64,000 nt of DNA from a candidate division BRC1 bacterium HGW-BRC1-1 (GTDB lineage: Bacteria > Sumerlaeota > Sumerlaeia > Sumerlaeales > Sumerlaeaceae), in NCBI GenBank assembly GCA_002842095.1, contig PHCB01000004.1, positions 1 through 64,000 on the forward strand, given 5' to 3'. The notes beneath the pieces were generated by a model. The model was not told where the DNA came from and ran no database searches. It saw nothing but the letters and a program-made list of their open reading frames with translations. Shown here one piece after another: positions 18,128 through 27,123 of the stretch; position 1 is the stretch's first letter; each line of letters starts with the position of its first letter. A program made the translations under genes and the position numbers.

Positions 18128-18562
18128 TTAATCCTTCACCCCAACGGCGGGAGCTGAAGGTGGCTCGCCAGAAAGGACGACCCGCCCAAAGCCCGCCCGG
18201 GAGCAGGCCTCCAGCACCTCATTAAGTTGCGCGGGGGCAAGGCCCGCTGTGTAGCTCAGCGTCAACTCAGAGTCGGCCGGCGATTTCCCACTGAGGCGAA
18301 ATTGAAGATCGGACACCGTGCTGACCGGCTCTCCATCCACGCGGAAATCTTGCGTGCCACGAACCTCGACCAACACCTGCCGGGTACCAACCGTGGCCGA
18401 GGTGCCCAGTAGCAGCGATGGCTTGTCGGAATGAGTTTGGAGCAACACGATGACAAGCACCAGAACCGCGATGGTCAACGCCACCACGGGCATTCCCAGC
18501 CCGGGCTGTTGCCACAAAGGATGCCGCCGGCCCAGCGTCAAGGCGCGTCTCCCACGGCCCAT
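18128..18562 (-). CDS. ExbD/TolR-like membrane protein
   Basis: The 144-residue protein has a basic N-terminus, one membrane segment at about residues 24-42 and a C-terminal periplasmic domain, the topology of ExbD/TolR. It overlaps by 25 bases the gene of an ExbB/TolQ/MotA-type channel. Together they would form a proton-driven complex energising an outer-membrane process. The membrane helix (MPVVALTIAVLVLVIVLL) lacks the aspartate that in ExbD and TolR couples proton flow, so coupling may differ or the protein may be a divergent relative. No TonB-like gene adjoins. Confidence 0.6.
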   Translation of the reverse strand: MGRGRRALTLGRRHPLWQQPGLGMPVVALTIAVLVLVIVLLQTHSDKPSLLLGTSATVGTRQVLVEVRGTQDFRVDGEPVSTVSDLQFRLSGKSPADSELTLSYTAGLAPAQLNEVLEACSRAGFGRVVLSGEPPSAPAVGVKD

Positions 18563-19146
18563 TCGTCCGCTGCACTCTTACGCGGGGCGCGGCGGAGATC
18601 GGCAGCGAGAGAGCCCACCAGGTCGCGGGTCGCCGCCTCCACTGCGGGTCTGAGTTCATCGGCCTCCACCGCCCACATCCGTGCGCGAAAAACCGCATAC
18701 CCGAGAAAAGCGAACACTCCGACACCCAGTCCCCATCCGATGGAAACCAACGCAGAATGAACCACGCCGGCCAGTGCCGCCCCGTCTTTCATGGAGCCAA
18801 CGGCCGACGGTACAGGCAATAAGGCGATGACTGCCCCGATGAGACCAACCATCGGTGCTGCGATAAAGATGAAATAAAGAGGTTGGAGAAGCGCCGCAAA
18901 CTCCAACATTTCGCGGTCGACCTCCTCGCGAATGTCCTGCGCGGTCACAGTGCTGTGCGCCTCTTTCAACGACCGGAGCCGCGCCACAACTTCAGCAGCC
19001 GCGCCGTCGGTCAGGTTCGTCACGGCGGATGACCGCAGCATCACCGCAGCGCGCAACATGGCCGCCAAAGCCACCACCGATGCAGGCACCAACAGCACCA
19101 TCACCCAACCGGCGGAGATCACATAGGTTTGCAAAAAAGTGTTCAT
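18538..19146 (-). CDS. MotA/TolQ/ExbB-family proton channel protein
   Basis: The 202-residue protein has three membrane segments (about residues 12-34, 88-110 and 126-150), and its second and third segments match the MotA/TolQ/ExbB domain (PLYFIFIAAPMVGLIGAVIALL and AGVVHSALVSIGWGLGVGVFAFLGYAVF). A 50-residue cytoplasmic helical region follows segment 1 as in ExbB. It is the first gene of a two-gene unit with the ExbD-like gene. It is divergent from the amidohydrolase gene at 19263. Confidence 0.75.
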   Translation of the reverse strand: MNTFLQTYVISAGWVMVLLVPASVVALAAMLRAAVMLRSSAVTNLTDGAAAEVVARLRSLKEAHSTVTAQDIREEVDREMLEFAALLQPLYFIFIAAPMVGLIGAVIALLPVPSAVGSMKDGAALAGVVHSALVSIGWGLGVGVFAFLGYAVFRARMWAVEADELRPAVEAATRDLVGSLAADLRRAPRKSAADEWAVGDAP

Positions 19147-19262
19147 GGACGATGAACATCATCAACGATGGGGCAAACTGAATGCAAGGCTCACATCATG
19201 CGAAATCGCTCCGGACGCAATCGCCTCTTGAGAAAACCCAACGTTTGTTGATCCCTTTAGCC

Positions 19263-20576
19263 ATGAATCTGCTTCTGACAAATGCGACCCTCGTGGATCT
19301 CGACCCAATTCGTGTGCGGGAGGGTTGGTTACGAGTGGAAGGTGACACGATCGCCGAAACCGGCGAAGGGCCCGCGCCTGAAGATTTTTCCGGGGATCGA
19401 CTCGATTGTCAGGGTCGCCTGCTGATGCCCGGACTCGTACTCGGTCACACTCACCTGTACTCGGCCCTGGCCGCCGGAATGCCGCCCCCGGCCCGCACAC
19501 CGGAAAATTTCCGAGAAATACTTGAACTGATCTGGTGGAAACTCGACGAAGTTCTGGATGCCGAATCCGTGCGACTCAGCGCGGTGGCCGCCGGTTGCCG
19601 TGCGGCCCTTTGCGGCGTGACGACCATCATCGACCATCATGCCTCTCCCAATGCAATCGCCGGGAGCCTCGATGAAGTTCGCGCCGGACTCGACGCAGTG
19701 GGCCAACGAGGCGTGCTTTGCTATGAGGTTACCGACCGCCACGGCTCCGCCGGGCGCGATGCCGGTCTGGCGGAATCCCGCCGATTCCTGCAATCGTGTT
19801 CAACCGTCATAGACAACAGTGTAGCCGCTCTCGTGGGGGGCCACGCCTCCTTCACGCTTTCGGATGAAGCGCTCTCCTCCATGGCCCGCCTTTGCGACGA
19901 ATTCTCCTGCGGCGCTCACATTCATTGCGCCGAGGCTCCGGCGGATGACGAGGAAAGCCTTCGCCTGTTCGGGCACACCGCGCTCGACCGCCTCCAACGC
20001 CACGGCTTGGTACGCTCCGGCACGATCCTGGCCCATTGCACGCATCTGTCCGCAGAAAGCATCCGTCAGGTGCAGGAAGCCGGAGCCGTCATCGCCCACA
20101 ACCCTCGATCCAACATGAACAATCAGGTCGGCTATGCAAACACCTCGGTTATGCGCAAAGGACCGGTCGTATTGGGCACCGATGGAATCGACGGCGATCT
20201 CTTCGCCGAATCTGCCACCGCGTTCTTCCAAGCCCGCGACCACCAGTCCTCAGCCAACATGGCCGATGTGCTGACGTGGATTACGGAATCCGCCCGCTTC
20301 GCCTCGCGCAGCCTCGGGGTCACCCTCGGCCGCCTCACCCCGGGTGCCGCTGCCGACATCGTGCTTCTCGACTACACACCGGCCCAGCCCGTCGAAACCG
20401 GTAATCTTCTCGGCCACTGGTTTTTCGGAGTCGGAAGCCGCCATGTGGAATCCGTCATGGCTCGCGGACGCTGGATTGTTCGCGACCGCGAGATCGTTTC
20501 TTCCGAAGCGCATCGCCAATTGGAAATGCTCCCAACAGTTTCCCGCCAGGTCTGGAGCAAGTTCAGCCGGCGTTAA
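19263..20576 (+). CDS. Amidohydrolase-family deaminase/hydrolase, SsnA-like
   Basis: The 437-residue protein has the metal-dependent amidohydrolase layout: an N-terminal beta sandwich, then GHTHLYS near residue 60 (two metal histidines), HIHCAE, LAHCTHLS, VLGTDGIDGD with the catalytic aspartate, and a C-terminal return to the sandwich (PGAAADIVLLDY). The closest named type I can suggest is SsnA, a putative aminohydrolase related to guanine and cytosine deaminases. The substrate is unproven. ATG 19263 aligns with the usual N-terminus (MNLLLTNATLV). A frame open further upstream is not used. Confidence 0.8.
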   Translation: MNLLLTNATLVDLDPIRVREGWLRVEGDTIAETGEGPAPEDFSGDRLDCQGRLLMPGLVLGHTHLYSALAAGMPPPARTPENFREILELIWWKLDEVLDAESVRLSAVAAGCRAALCGVTTIIDHHASPNAIAGSLDEVRAGLDAVGQRGVLCYEVTDRHGSAGRDAGLAESRRFLQSCSTVIDNSVAALVGGHASFTLSDEALSSMARLCDEFSCGAHIHCAEAPADDEESLRLFGHTALDRLQRHGLVRSGTILAHCTHLSAESIRQVQEAGAVIAHNPRSNMNNQVGYANTSVMRKGPVVLGTDGIDGDLFAESATAFFQARDHQSSANMADVLTWITESARFASRSLGVTLGRLTPGAAADIVLLDYTPAQPVETGNLLGHWFFGVGSRHVESVMARGRWIVRDREIVSSEAHRQLEMLPTVSRQVWSKFSRR

Positions 20577-20643
20577 GCCCTCCCTCCATAAATGAAAAAT
20601 GCCTTTGCGTTGAGGCGCAAGGTCTCGTAGGTCATTACACCAC

Positions 20644-21552
20644 ATGAATCAGGACGGATTTTCAACCTGCCCCCAATGCGGGCACGAAACAACCAACCTT
20701 GTCTTTTGCGACAAGTGCGGGTCTGTGCTTACCCAAGCCCCGGAACCGCCGCCACCTCCGACTCCGCCCATCCCGGCCATGGAGGAGGGCGACGCTTCTC
20801 CCACTTCTCCCACTCCACCGCCACCTGCCCCACCAGTTCCACCAGCGCCCCGTGGTTGGGATGAGGAAGCGCGCCCCACTCACTCCCCGCTGCGAACCTC
20901 CCCGAAGACTCAACCGACCAGCCCGGTCACCCGAATCCTTTTTCTCATTCTTGCAGTTATAGGTCTCGCCGGTGCCATCTGGTATTGGATCGATTCCGGA
21001 CGCACTCCAGAGCCGGTCGTCAGACGCCAGACTGCCCCGCGGGACGCCGACGGCGTTCCCATCGATCCAGACGAAACTTCCCCCGGCACCACCCAGGCTG
21101 CTGCCGGGTTGACCTCGGGCAGCAAAGATGGCGACACTTCCACTTCTGTCGAGGAATCTCCCATTGTAGCCGCTGCTCGCAAGCAGGCTGAAATCCTCCA
21201 GATGCGCACCTCCCTCGCCGAGGGCAACGCTGTGGAATTAACAGTGGACGTGTACGAAGAAGAAATCGAGACCACCGATGAGTTGTGGGTTTTGGATTTC
21301 TACGCCAACTGGAACCCCGCAAGCCGGGAGTTCTCCAGACGCATGAAAGACCTTCCGGGCCGCTACAAGGGGAAAGTGTTTTTCGGTCGGGTGGACGTTG
21401 ACAAAGAAAGCCCTCTGGCTGCCCGTTACGGAGTTTCCACCACACCGATGGTGACTCTGGTGCGACGTGGAGAAGCACTCAGCCGACTGCCCCGCCCCAC
21501 GATTGAATCCCTCGAGGAGTTGCTGGCTTCTCCTCCTCCCTCGAAAAACTGA
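20644..21552 (+). CDS. Zinc-ribbon / membrane / thioredoxin-fold protein lacking the CxxC
   Basis: The 302-residue protein begins with a zinc ribbon (C9, C12, C22, C25), followed by a long Pro-rich linker, a membrane helix at about residues 98-115, a second linker and a thioredoxin-like domain at about residues 195-295. The position of the thioredoxin active site reads FYANWNPASREF, with no cysteine where WCGPC would stand, while the cis-proline region STTPMVTLV is kept. It therefore looks like a redox-inactive, periplasm-facing thioredoxin fold used for binding. It precedes the helicase gene by 29 bases. Confidence 0.8.
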   Translation: MNQDGFSTCPQCGHETTNLVFCDKCGSVLTQAPEPPPPPTPPIPAMEEGDASPTSPTPPPPAPPVPPAPRGWDEEARPTHSPLRTSPKTQPTSPVTRILFLILAVIGLAGAIWYWIDSGRTPEPVVRRQTAPRDADGVPIDPDETSPGTTQAAAGLTSGSKDGDTSTSVEESPIVAAARKQAEILQMRTSLAEGNAVELTVDVYEEEIETTDELWVLDFYANWNPASREFSRRMKDLPGRYKGKVFFGRVDVDKESPLAARYGVSTTPMVTLVRRGEALSRLPRPTIESLEELLASPPPSKN

Positions 21553-21581
21553 GGTCGGCTCAGGAAGGGCTCCATCAAACC

Positions 21582-24290
21582 ATGCGATTTGAGCATCTTG
21601 TAGCCCACGGACTTTCCCGCCGCCTCATTGCCGCCTGGGAGAAGGCCCATGGAGAAACTCTCCTTCCCCTGCAAGAGCGCGCCGTGGTGGAAACATCGCT
21701 TCTCCGCGGCGGGAATCTGGTCGTCTTCGCGCCCACGTCCTCGGGAAAAACTCTTCTGGCCGAACTGGCTGCGATGGCTCGCGTGGAGAAAGGGCAGAAG
21801 GCCGTTTTCCTGACACCAACCAAGGCCCTGGCCGAGGAACAATACGCCCAGTTGCGCCATAAATATCTCCCCCTTGGAACGCGAGTCGTCATCGCAACCC
21901 GCGAGCGCACCCGATTCGACGGAGACATCCTCGAAGGACGCTTCGACATCGCCGTCATGGTGTACGAGAAATTTAAGGCTCTCCTCACGGTGGCGCCCCA
22001 GATGTTATCGCACACCGGCGTTGTGGTGGTGGACGAGCTTCAGCTTCTGGGCGATCCCGAGCGCGGGGCGCTGGTCGACCTGCTGATGGCCAAACTCATT
22101 TCGAGCCCGCATCCGGTGCAGATCGTGGCGCTCTCGGCCGTACTGGGCGAGAGCGCACGGATCGCATCGTGGTTGGGTGGAGATTTCCTGCTCTCGCGTG
22201 ACCGCCCGGTGGAGTTGCGCGAGGGAGTGCTGCGTCTCACCGACGGCATCTTTCAATTTCGCGAAGCCACCAGCGGGGATGAAGGCGAGGAACAACTGCT
22301 GCCGGCGGAACCCCACCCGCAGCACGACGGGTCGGATTTCCATCTGGAAGCGATTCACAAGCTCGCCCGCGCCCTGGTTGCGACTGGCGAGCAATTGCTG
22401 ATCTTCGTACCCACGCGCCATCTCAGTCGCCAGTGGGCATGGCAGTTCTCCCATGACGACGACTTCCCCACTCTGCCGAGCACCGCCACAGCGCGCCAGG
22501 AGTTGATGGACAGCCTCGCGCTCCATGAAGAAAGTCACTCGCGCGAAATCCTCTCACAATGCTGCGCGAAGGGCGTCGGAATTCACAATGCCGATGTACC
22601 TGCCGAGCTCCGCCGGTTGGTGGAGGATGCCTTCCGTTCCGGCGGCTTGCGGGTGCTTGTGGCCACATCCACCCTGGCGCAGGGCGTGAACCTCCTGTGC
22701 CGCAACGTCATTAATGTTCCGGTCATGGTAGGCGCCGATGTCTGGACCGGTGCCCCGGCTTTCGTTCCGCTCACCCGTCGCCGGTTTCGAAACCAGGGCG
22801 GACGCGCCGGCAGATTTTCGGGTGGCGATGTATTCGGACGCTCCATCGTCATTGCCGAAGACGACAGCGAGGCAGAACAGTTCATGCGCGATCTCGTGCG
22901 GGGCGATCCGGAGCCTCTGGATGAACCAATCCGCGCGGGCGACATGGACAAACTGGTGCTGGATCTGCTTGCCTGCGGAATGGCAGCCACGCGCGACGAT
23001 CTGGTTAAAATCCTTATGCGGACCTACACCGCGCATGTTGCGTGGCCCGCCCAGGCTCCGGAGCCCGCACGCATGATCGAGGACGCACTCGCTCGCCTCT
23101 CTGAGGCTGGCCTCGTGCACATGCAGGCCGACAACAATCCGGCCCCCAGCGCGTTGGGCGAAGCGGCTGCAGCGTTTGGCATCGAACCAGCCACCGCGCA
23201 ATTTTTAGCCCAGTGGATTGCCGCGCGACTGACCGAGGACGACGCCTTTCCGCCGCCGTCCGCCTTCGAGATTCTGGTACTATGCGCATTTTCTCGCGAT
23301 GGAGAAATGTTCCCGATGCCCCTCACGGGCACGGAAAAACGAGAACATCATTATGCCCACGAATTAGCAGCGCGCGGCGACATCCGACTCGATGAACTTC
23401 CGCCCCCGCTTCATGACCTGCTGACGGTTTATGGCGGCATCGGTGAGAAGGGGCAGATGGCTTTGAAGAAAGCCTTCATCGCCGAGTTGTGGATTTCTGC
23501 CGCACCCACCGCCGACGTCGAAGAAGGCCACCGGACCTTTGCCGGCACCATTTCCAATCTGGCTGCCCATATGTCTTGGCTGGCACAATCTCTGGCGGCG
23601 TGTGCCGCCGCCATGGGCATGGCAACCGACTCCACACAAGATATCAGCCAACTGGCTGCCCGTCTGCCCGATGGTGTTTTGCCCCAGGGGCTTCCCCTTG
23701 CGCGTCTTGAGGTTTCCGGTCTTACGCGGTCCTTCATTGCAGACCTCATTCGAGCTGGATTCGAAAACCCTGCCGACGTGGCACATTCCACCGTGGAGGA
23801 GCTCTCGAAAATCACACCCCCGTCCCTCGCCCGCCGACTTCATTCGCTCGCAACTGACGAACAAAAGCGGCTCGCCGAGCGCCGAAAAGATCGCGGCATG
23901 TGGGCGTGGTACACACACCATAAGGAGCAGTCTGAGGTTGCCACAAAAAGCGGAAAAGATCCTTCGCTGAACGTCCTTTCTCTGTCGCCCCGATCGCCGG
24001 GGCAGGTCACCTTCCACGGGTTTGCAGTGCTACTGCCGCCCAAGACATTCGCATTATTATCGCTGCTCGCTCTCACGCCCGGTCGCGTGGTGAGCTATGC
24101 AAAAATCGACGAAACCCTCTGGCCCGATGAGAAAGTTGAACCTCAACAGGTTCTGGCCCATAAACGCTCTCTGATCCGCGCCCTCGAAAATGCATCGGGC
24201 GTTTCAACCACCGACCTCATTCACGTAGTGAAGGGGCACGGGTTGCTGCTCGACCTCTCCCCCACCAGTGTTACTCTCGAAACCGACTAA
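21582..24290 (+). CDS. Hel308-like DEAD/DEAH helicase fused to a winged-helix DNA-binding domain
   Basis: The 902-residue protein has superfamily 2 helicase motifs: APTSSGKT near residue 50 (motif I), DELQ near 150 (motif II), SAVLGE (motif III) and NQGGRAGR near 405 (motif VI). A winged-helix and ratchet-like region and a helix-hairpin-helix (GLTRSFIADLIRAGFENPADV) near 705-760 place it with Ski2-like helicases such as Hel308. The last 85 residues fit an OmpR-type winged helix (LLALTPGRVVSYAKIDETLW ... LIHVVKGHGLLL). This fusion is unusual. It could be a DNA-repair or replication-restart helicase targeted to specific DNA. A WYL regulator gene follows 102 bases downstream. Confidence 0.85.
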   Translation: MRFEHLVAHGLSRRLIAAWEKAHGETLLPLQERAVVETSLLRGGNLVVFAPTSSGKTLLAELAAMARVEKGQKAVFLTPTKALAEEQYAQLRHKYLPLGTRVVIATRERTRFDGDILEGRFDIAVMVYEKFKALLTVAPQMLSHTGVVVVDELQLLGDPERGALVDLLMAKLISSPHPVQIVALSAVLGESARIASWLGGDFLLSRDRPVELREGVLRLTDGIFQFREATSGDEGEEQLLPAEPHPQHDGSDFHLEAIHKLARALVATGEQLLIFVPTRHLSRQWAWQFSHDDDFPTLPSTATARQELMDSLALHEESHSREILSQCCAKGVGIHNADVPAELRRLVEDAFRSGGLRVLVATSTLAQGVNLLCRNVINVPVMVGADVWTGAPAFVPLTRRRFRNQGGRAGRFSGGDVFGRSIVIAEDDSEAEQFMRDLVRGDPEPLDEPIRAGDMDKLVLDLLACGMAATRDDLVKILMRTYTAHVAWPAQAPEPARMIEDALARLSEAGLVHMQADNNPAPSALGEAAAAFGIEPATAQFLAQWIAARLTEDDAFPPPSAFEILVLCAFSRDGEMFPMPLTGTEKREHHYAHELAARGDIRLDELPPPLHDLLTVYGGIGEKGQMALKKAFIAELWISAAPTADVEEGHRTFAGTISNLAAHMSWLAQSLAACAAAMGMATDSTQDISQLAARLPDGVLPQGLPLARLEVSGLTRSFIADLIRAGFENPADVAHSTVEELSKITPPSLARRLHSLATDEQKRLAERRKDRGMWAWYTHHKEQSEVATKSGKDPSLNVLSLSPRSPGQVTFHGFAVLLPPKTFALLSLLALTPGRVVSYAKIDETLWPDEKVEPQQVLAHKRSLIRALENASGVSTTDLIHVVKGHGLLLDLSPTSVTLETD

Positions 24291-24392
24291 TTTTTCTTCC
24301 GGCTTCATCCCCTGCTTGAACCCGGCATCTGATTGTGCGACCAACAATTTCAAATGCCGCCCAGCCTGGTGGTTTCCCGAAGGAGCAACGCC

Positions 24393-25403
24393 GTGCGCGA
24401 AGAGAAATATGCCCGACACTGGAAAATCCTGACCTTCATCCTCGACCACCAACGGGGAAAGCGAATCGATGAGATTGCCGATCAGGCCGAATGCAGCCAG
24501 CGCACCGTCCGCCGCGATCTATCCATGCTTCAGGAAGCCGGGTTTCCCATATTTAGTGAACAGGAAGCGCGCGGCACCGTCTGGAAACTCCTCGATTCAT
24601 TTAAGAATATTCCCCCCGTGCCCTTCACCGCCATGGATGCACTCACCCTCCTCCTTGCGCGAAATTTCATGGGCGATGCCCACCATCCCCTGCACCAGCG
24701 TCTGACCGATATCCTTGAACGGCTCAAAGCAAAACGCTCGCCGGAGTTCTGCAAGTCCCTCGACCAACTTGAGAGGAGCGTCCATTTCGTTCCGGCCAAA
24801 AAAACCAACGGGAAAGTGATCAGCGCCCCCAACAAGGGCATCCCCGGTGGCTATGATGACATCATTCAAGCAGTGACTGAGCACAAGGTTCTCGTCGTCG
24901 ATTACCGCAACGCCAAGGGTGAGGTAACCCTTGGTCGCCGCCTCGCCCCCCATCAACTTCAGAGAATCCAGAACGCGGTCTATCTCCACGCTTATTGTTT
25001 CCAACGGGAAAAAGTTCGCTGCTTTGCTCTGGACCGCTTCGAGCGAATCGAATGCACAGATGAGGAGTTCAAGCAGGATTGGGAGTATTCCCCCGACACC
25101 GACAGCACGGCCATGGGCGTTTTCGCCGTCAAGGAAGTCGAGGAGGTCGAACTGGAATTTGATCCCATCCTGAGGAACTATTTCAAACTACACCCACTTC
25201 ACCCCAGCCAGCAGATTTTCCAGGACGGCGATCAACTGGTGATTCGACTTATGGTTGGCATTAACGAGACACTACTCCACCAACTAACAGGCTTCGGAAA
25301 ACGTGTCCGCGTGACATCACCAGATCATCTCGCAGCCATGGTATCGTCGCGTCATGCTGAAGCCTTGCAGATTGTGGTTCCAGAAGCGCCCTGCACGCAC
25401 TGA
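24393..25403 (+). CDS. HTH-WYL transcriptional regulator
   Basis: The 336-residue protein has an N-terminal DeoR-like winged helix (RIDEIADQAECSQRTVRRDLSMLQEAGFPI) and a WYL ligand-binding domain (about residues 140-310, with LVVDYRN and RRLAPHQLQRIQNAVYLHAYC). A WCX-like extension follows. Such regulators sense nucleotides or nucleic acid and often control DNA-repair or defence genes. GTG 24393 is chosen because GAAGGAG lies 8 bases before it; TTG 24333 and ATG 24354 have no such site. The neighbouring helicase is its most likely target or partner (inference). Confidence 0.88.
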   Translation: MREEKYARHWKILTFILDHQRGKRIDEIADQAECSQRTVRRDLSMLQEAGFPIFSEQEARGTVWKLLDSFKNIPPVPFTAMDALTLLLARNFMGDAHHPLHQRLTDILERLKAKRSPEFCKSLDQLERSVHFVPAKKTNGKVISAPNKGIPGGYDDIIQAVTEHKVLVVDYRNAKGEVTLGRRLAPHQLQRIQNAVYLHAYCFQREKVRCFALDRFERIECTDEEFKQDWEYSPDTDSTAMGVFAVKEVEEVELEFDPILRNYFKLHPLHPSQQIFQDGDQLVIRLMVGINETLLHQLTGFGKRVRVTSPDHLAAMVSSRHAEALQIVVPEAPCTH

Positions 25404-25515
25404 AATCTGGATGCCGGGAAGACAATTGTCAAAATAAGCATGTCTCCCCGCCCCGGATTCTGCCCGCCATTTCTCTTGCGACTGAAGCATTCGCAATGCT
25501 GTTGATGCTTTCACC

Positions 25516-26559
25516 ATGTCCGTCCTACGCAAGGATCCCCTGAGTTACGGTTGGGTCATTTACCCTGAGAAACCGTTTGTACCTCCCCAACCTAGACAGG
25601 CTAAAGAGGCCCCCGATGGGGATGAACCCTGCCCCTTTTGTCCGGGGCATGAATTCATGACACCACAGGAGATCTCCGCATATCGCCCCCCCAACAACTC
25701 AACTCTCGCCGCATGGACGGTACGGACCGTGCCCAACCTTAAGGCCGTTCTGCACATAGAGGGCAAGGCAAACCGGCGTGGCGAGGGGCTCTATGACATG
25801 ATGAACGGCATCGGCGCCCATGAGGTGATCATCGAAACGCCCGAGCATGATGCGCGGTTCTTTGATTACAACCAGCAGAAGATCGAAGAGGTTGCCACCA
25901 TGTGGCGCGAGCGGGCCGCTGACCTCAGCAAGGATTCGCGTTTTCGCTACATCCAGATTTTTCGGAATTATGGCGAGAGCGCCGGCGGCCACCTGACCCA
26001 TCCACACTCGCAAATTATAGCTCTGCCGGTGGTTCCCCGCGTTGTGCGCGAGGAAATTGTTCACGCCCACGAGTATTGGATGAACAAGGAAAGATGCATT
26101 CTGTGCGACATGCTGTCGCAGGATAAAAAATCGCAACGGGTGATGTACGAGAACGATTATTTCGTCGTCTTCCAACCTTACGCTTCCCGCTCCCCCTTCG
26201 AAACTTGGATCGCGCCCCGCGAACACGCCTCGTCGTTTGCAACGGACTCCGTCGACCTCGAATCTTTCGCCCACGCTCTGAGAGTAACTTTGAAGGCTAT
26301 TGCCAGGGCTCTTGGAAACCCCGCCTACAATCTCATCGTCCATTCGGCCCCCACGGAAGTCGAGCGCCTGTTCAAAACTCCCCGGGTTAAAATCAGCGAC
26401 CTCTATCACTGGCACCTTGAAATTGTGCCACGCATCAAACGCATCGCGGGTTTTGAGTACGGTACCGGCATCTTTGTGAACCCCGTCCGGCCCGAGGATG
26501 CGGCGAAATATCTGCGAGAAATTCTGGAGACGCAAAACGCCGACGAAAGCGTTTTATAA
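25516..26559 (+). CDS. galT: Galactose-1-phosphate uridylyltransferase family protein
   Basis: The 347-residue protein has zinc cysteines C39/C42 (CPFC) and the active-site HPHSQ at residues 162-166, where H164 would carry the nucleotidyl group; GalT normally has HPHGQ. Other GalT segments are GAHEVIIETPEH, RYIQIFRNYGESAGG, PFETWIAPREH and YHWHLEIVPR. GalT swaps UDP between glucose-1-phosphate and galactose-1-phosphate (Leloir pathway) in the cytoplasm. The Ser in place of Gly is common in bacterial relatives whose sugar preference is broader. No galactokinase or epimerase gene adjoins. It is co-directional with the WYL regulator. Confidence 0.88.
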   Translation: MSVLRKDPLSYGWVIYPEKPFVPPQPRQAKEAPDGDEPCPFCPGHEFMTPQEISAYRPPNNSTLAAWTVRTVPNLKAVLHIEGKANRRGEGLYDMMNGIGAHEVIIETPEHDARFFDYNQQKIEEVATMWRERAADLSKDSRFRYIQIFRNYGESAGGHLTHPHSQIIALPVVPRVVREEIVHAHEYWMNKERCILCDMLSQDKKSQRVMYENDYFVVFQPYASRSPFETWIAPREHASSFATDSVDLESFAHALRVTLKAIARALGNPAYNLIVHSAPTEVERLFKTPRVKISDLYHWHLEIVPRIKRIAGFEYGTGIFVNPVRPEDAAKYLREILETQNADESVL

Positions 26560-27123
26560 GCACACTCCCGTTTTGCGCAATCTGATCCGAACAATAGCAC
26601 CCCCCACGATTCGCCGCTCCTGTTCTTGAGTGAGTTGAACCACCGCTATTTTCACTTCAGGTGTGGCAATGGCCCGAACGGATACAATCCTCGTTTCAGA
26701 ACGACTTTCCAGCATGTGCGTGGACAGCATTCTGTTGGAACTGCGAACTTGGGGTTGGAAGGCTTGGATTCGTGTCATAGTGCATGAGGTAGAGCAAGGC
26801 CTGTGCCTCCAACACCGGTATGACCTTGAAGCAGGAATCAGCCTGCCGTCGATGGCTGATATGGTTTGGGTTAATGGGCCGTTTCTTCGCACACCTTCGT
26901 TGACTCGCCGTTACCAGAGGTCATTCCTTCAGGCATATTTACGTGCAATTGTGCGCCCTACGGCTCATGTTGAGACACATATGCAAAGCCCCCCAAGGCT
27001 TTGGGCTGTCACTGCGAACAAACACCACCGACCCTCTCGCAATGCTTGACCTGCAGCCGTCCATATCTTTCGATAAGGCCAAGCTTCAGAACGCCATCGA
27101 CCAGGAACAAACAGAGTTAATCC
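26560..27123. other. Intergenic region, no convincing gene
   Basis: This region holds only short overlapping frames on both strands without recognisable protein patterns or good start signals. A small hairpin, AAAGCC/GGCTTT, lies near 26985-27002. Local base composition is lower in GC than the flanking genes, consistent with a promoter region for the transglutaminase-like gene or with decayed sequence. Confidence 0.5.

Noticed and set aside
26663-27049. A 128-codon frame in the gap before the transglutaminase gene
   Set aside because: No ribosome site, no family resemblance, and a competing frame exists on the other strand; kept as non-coding.
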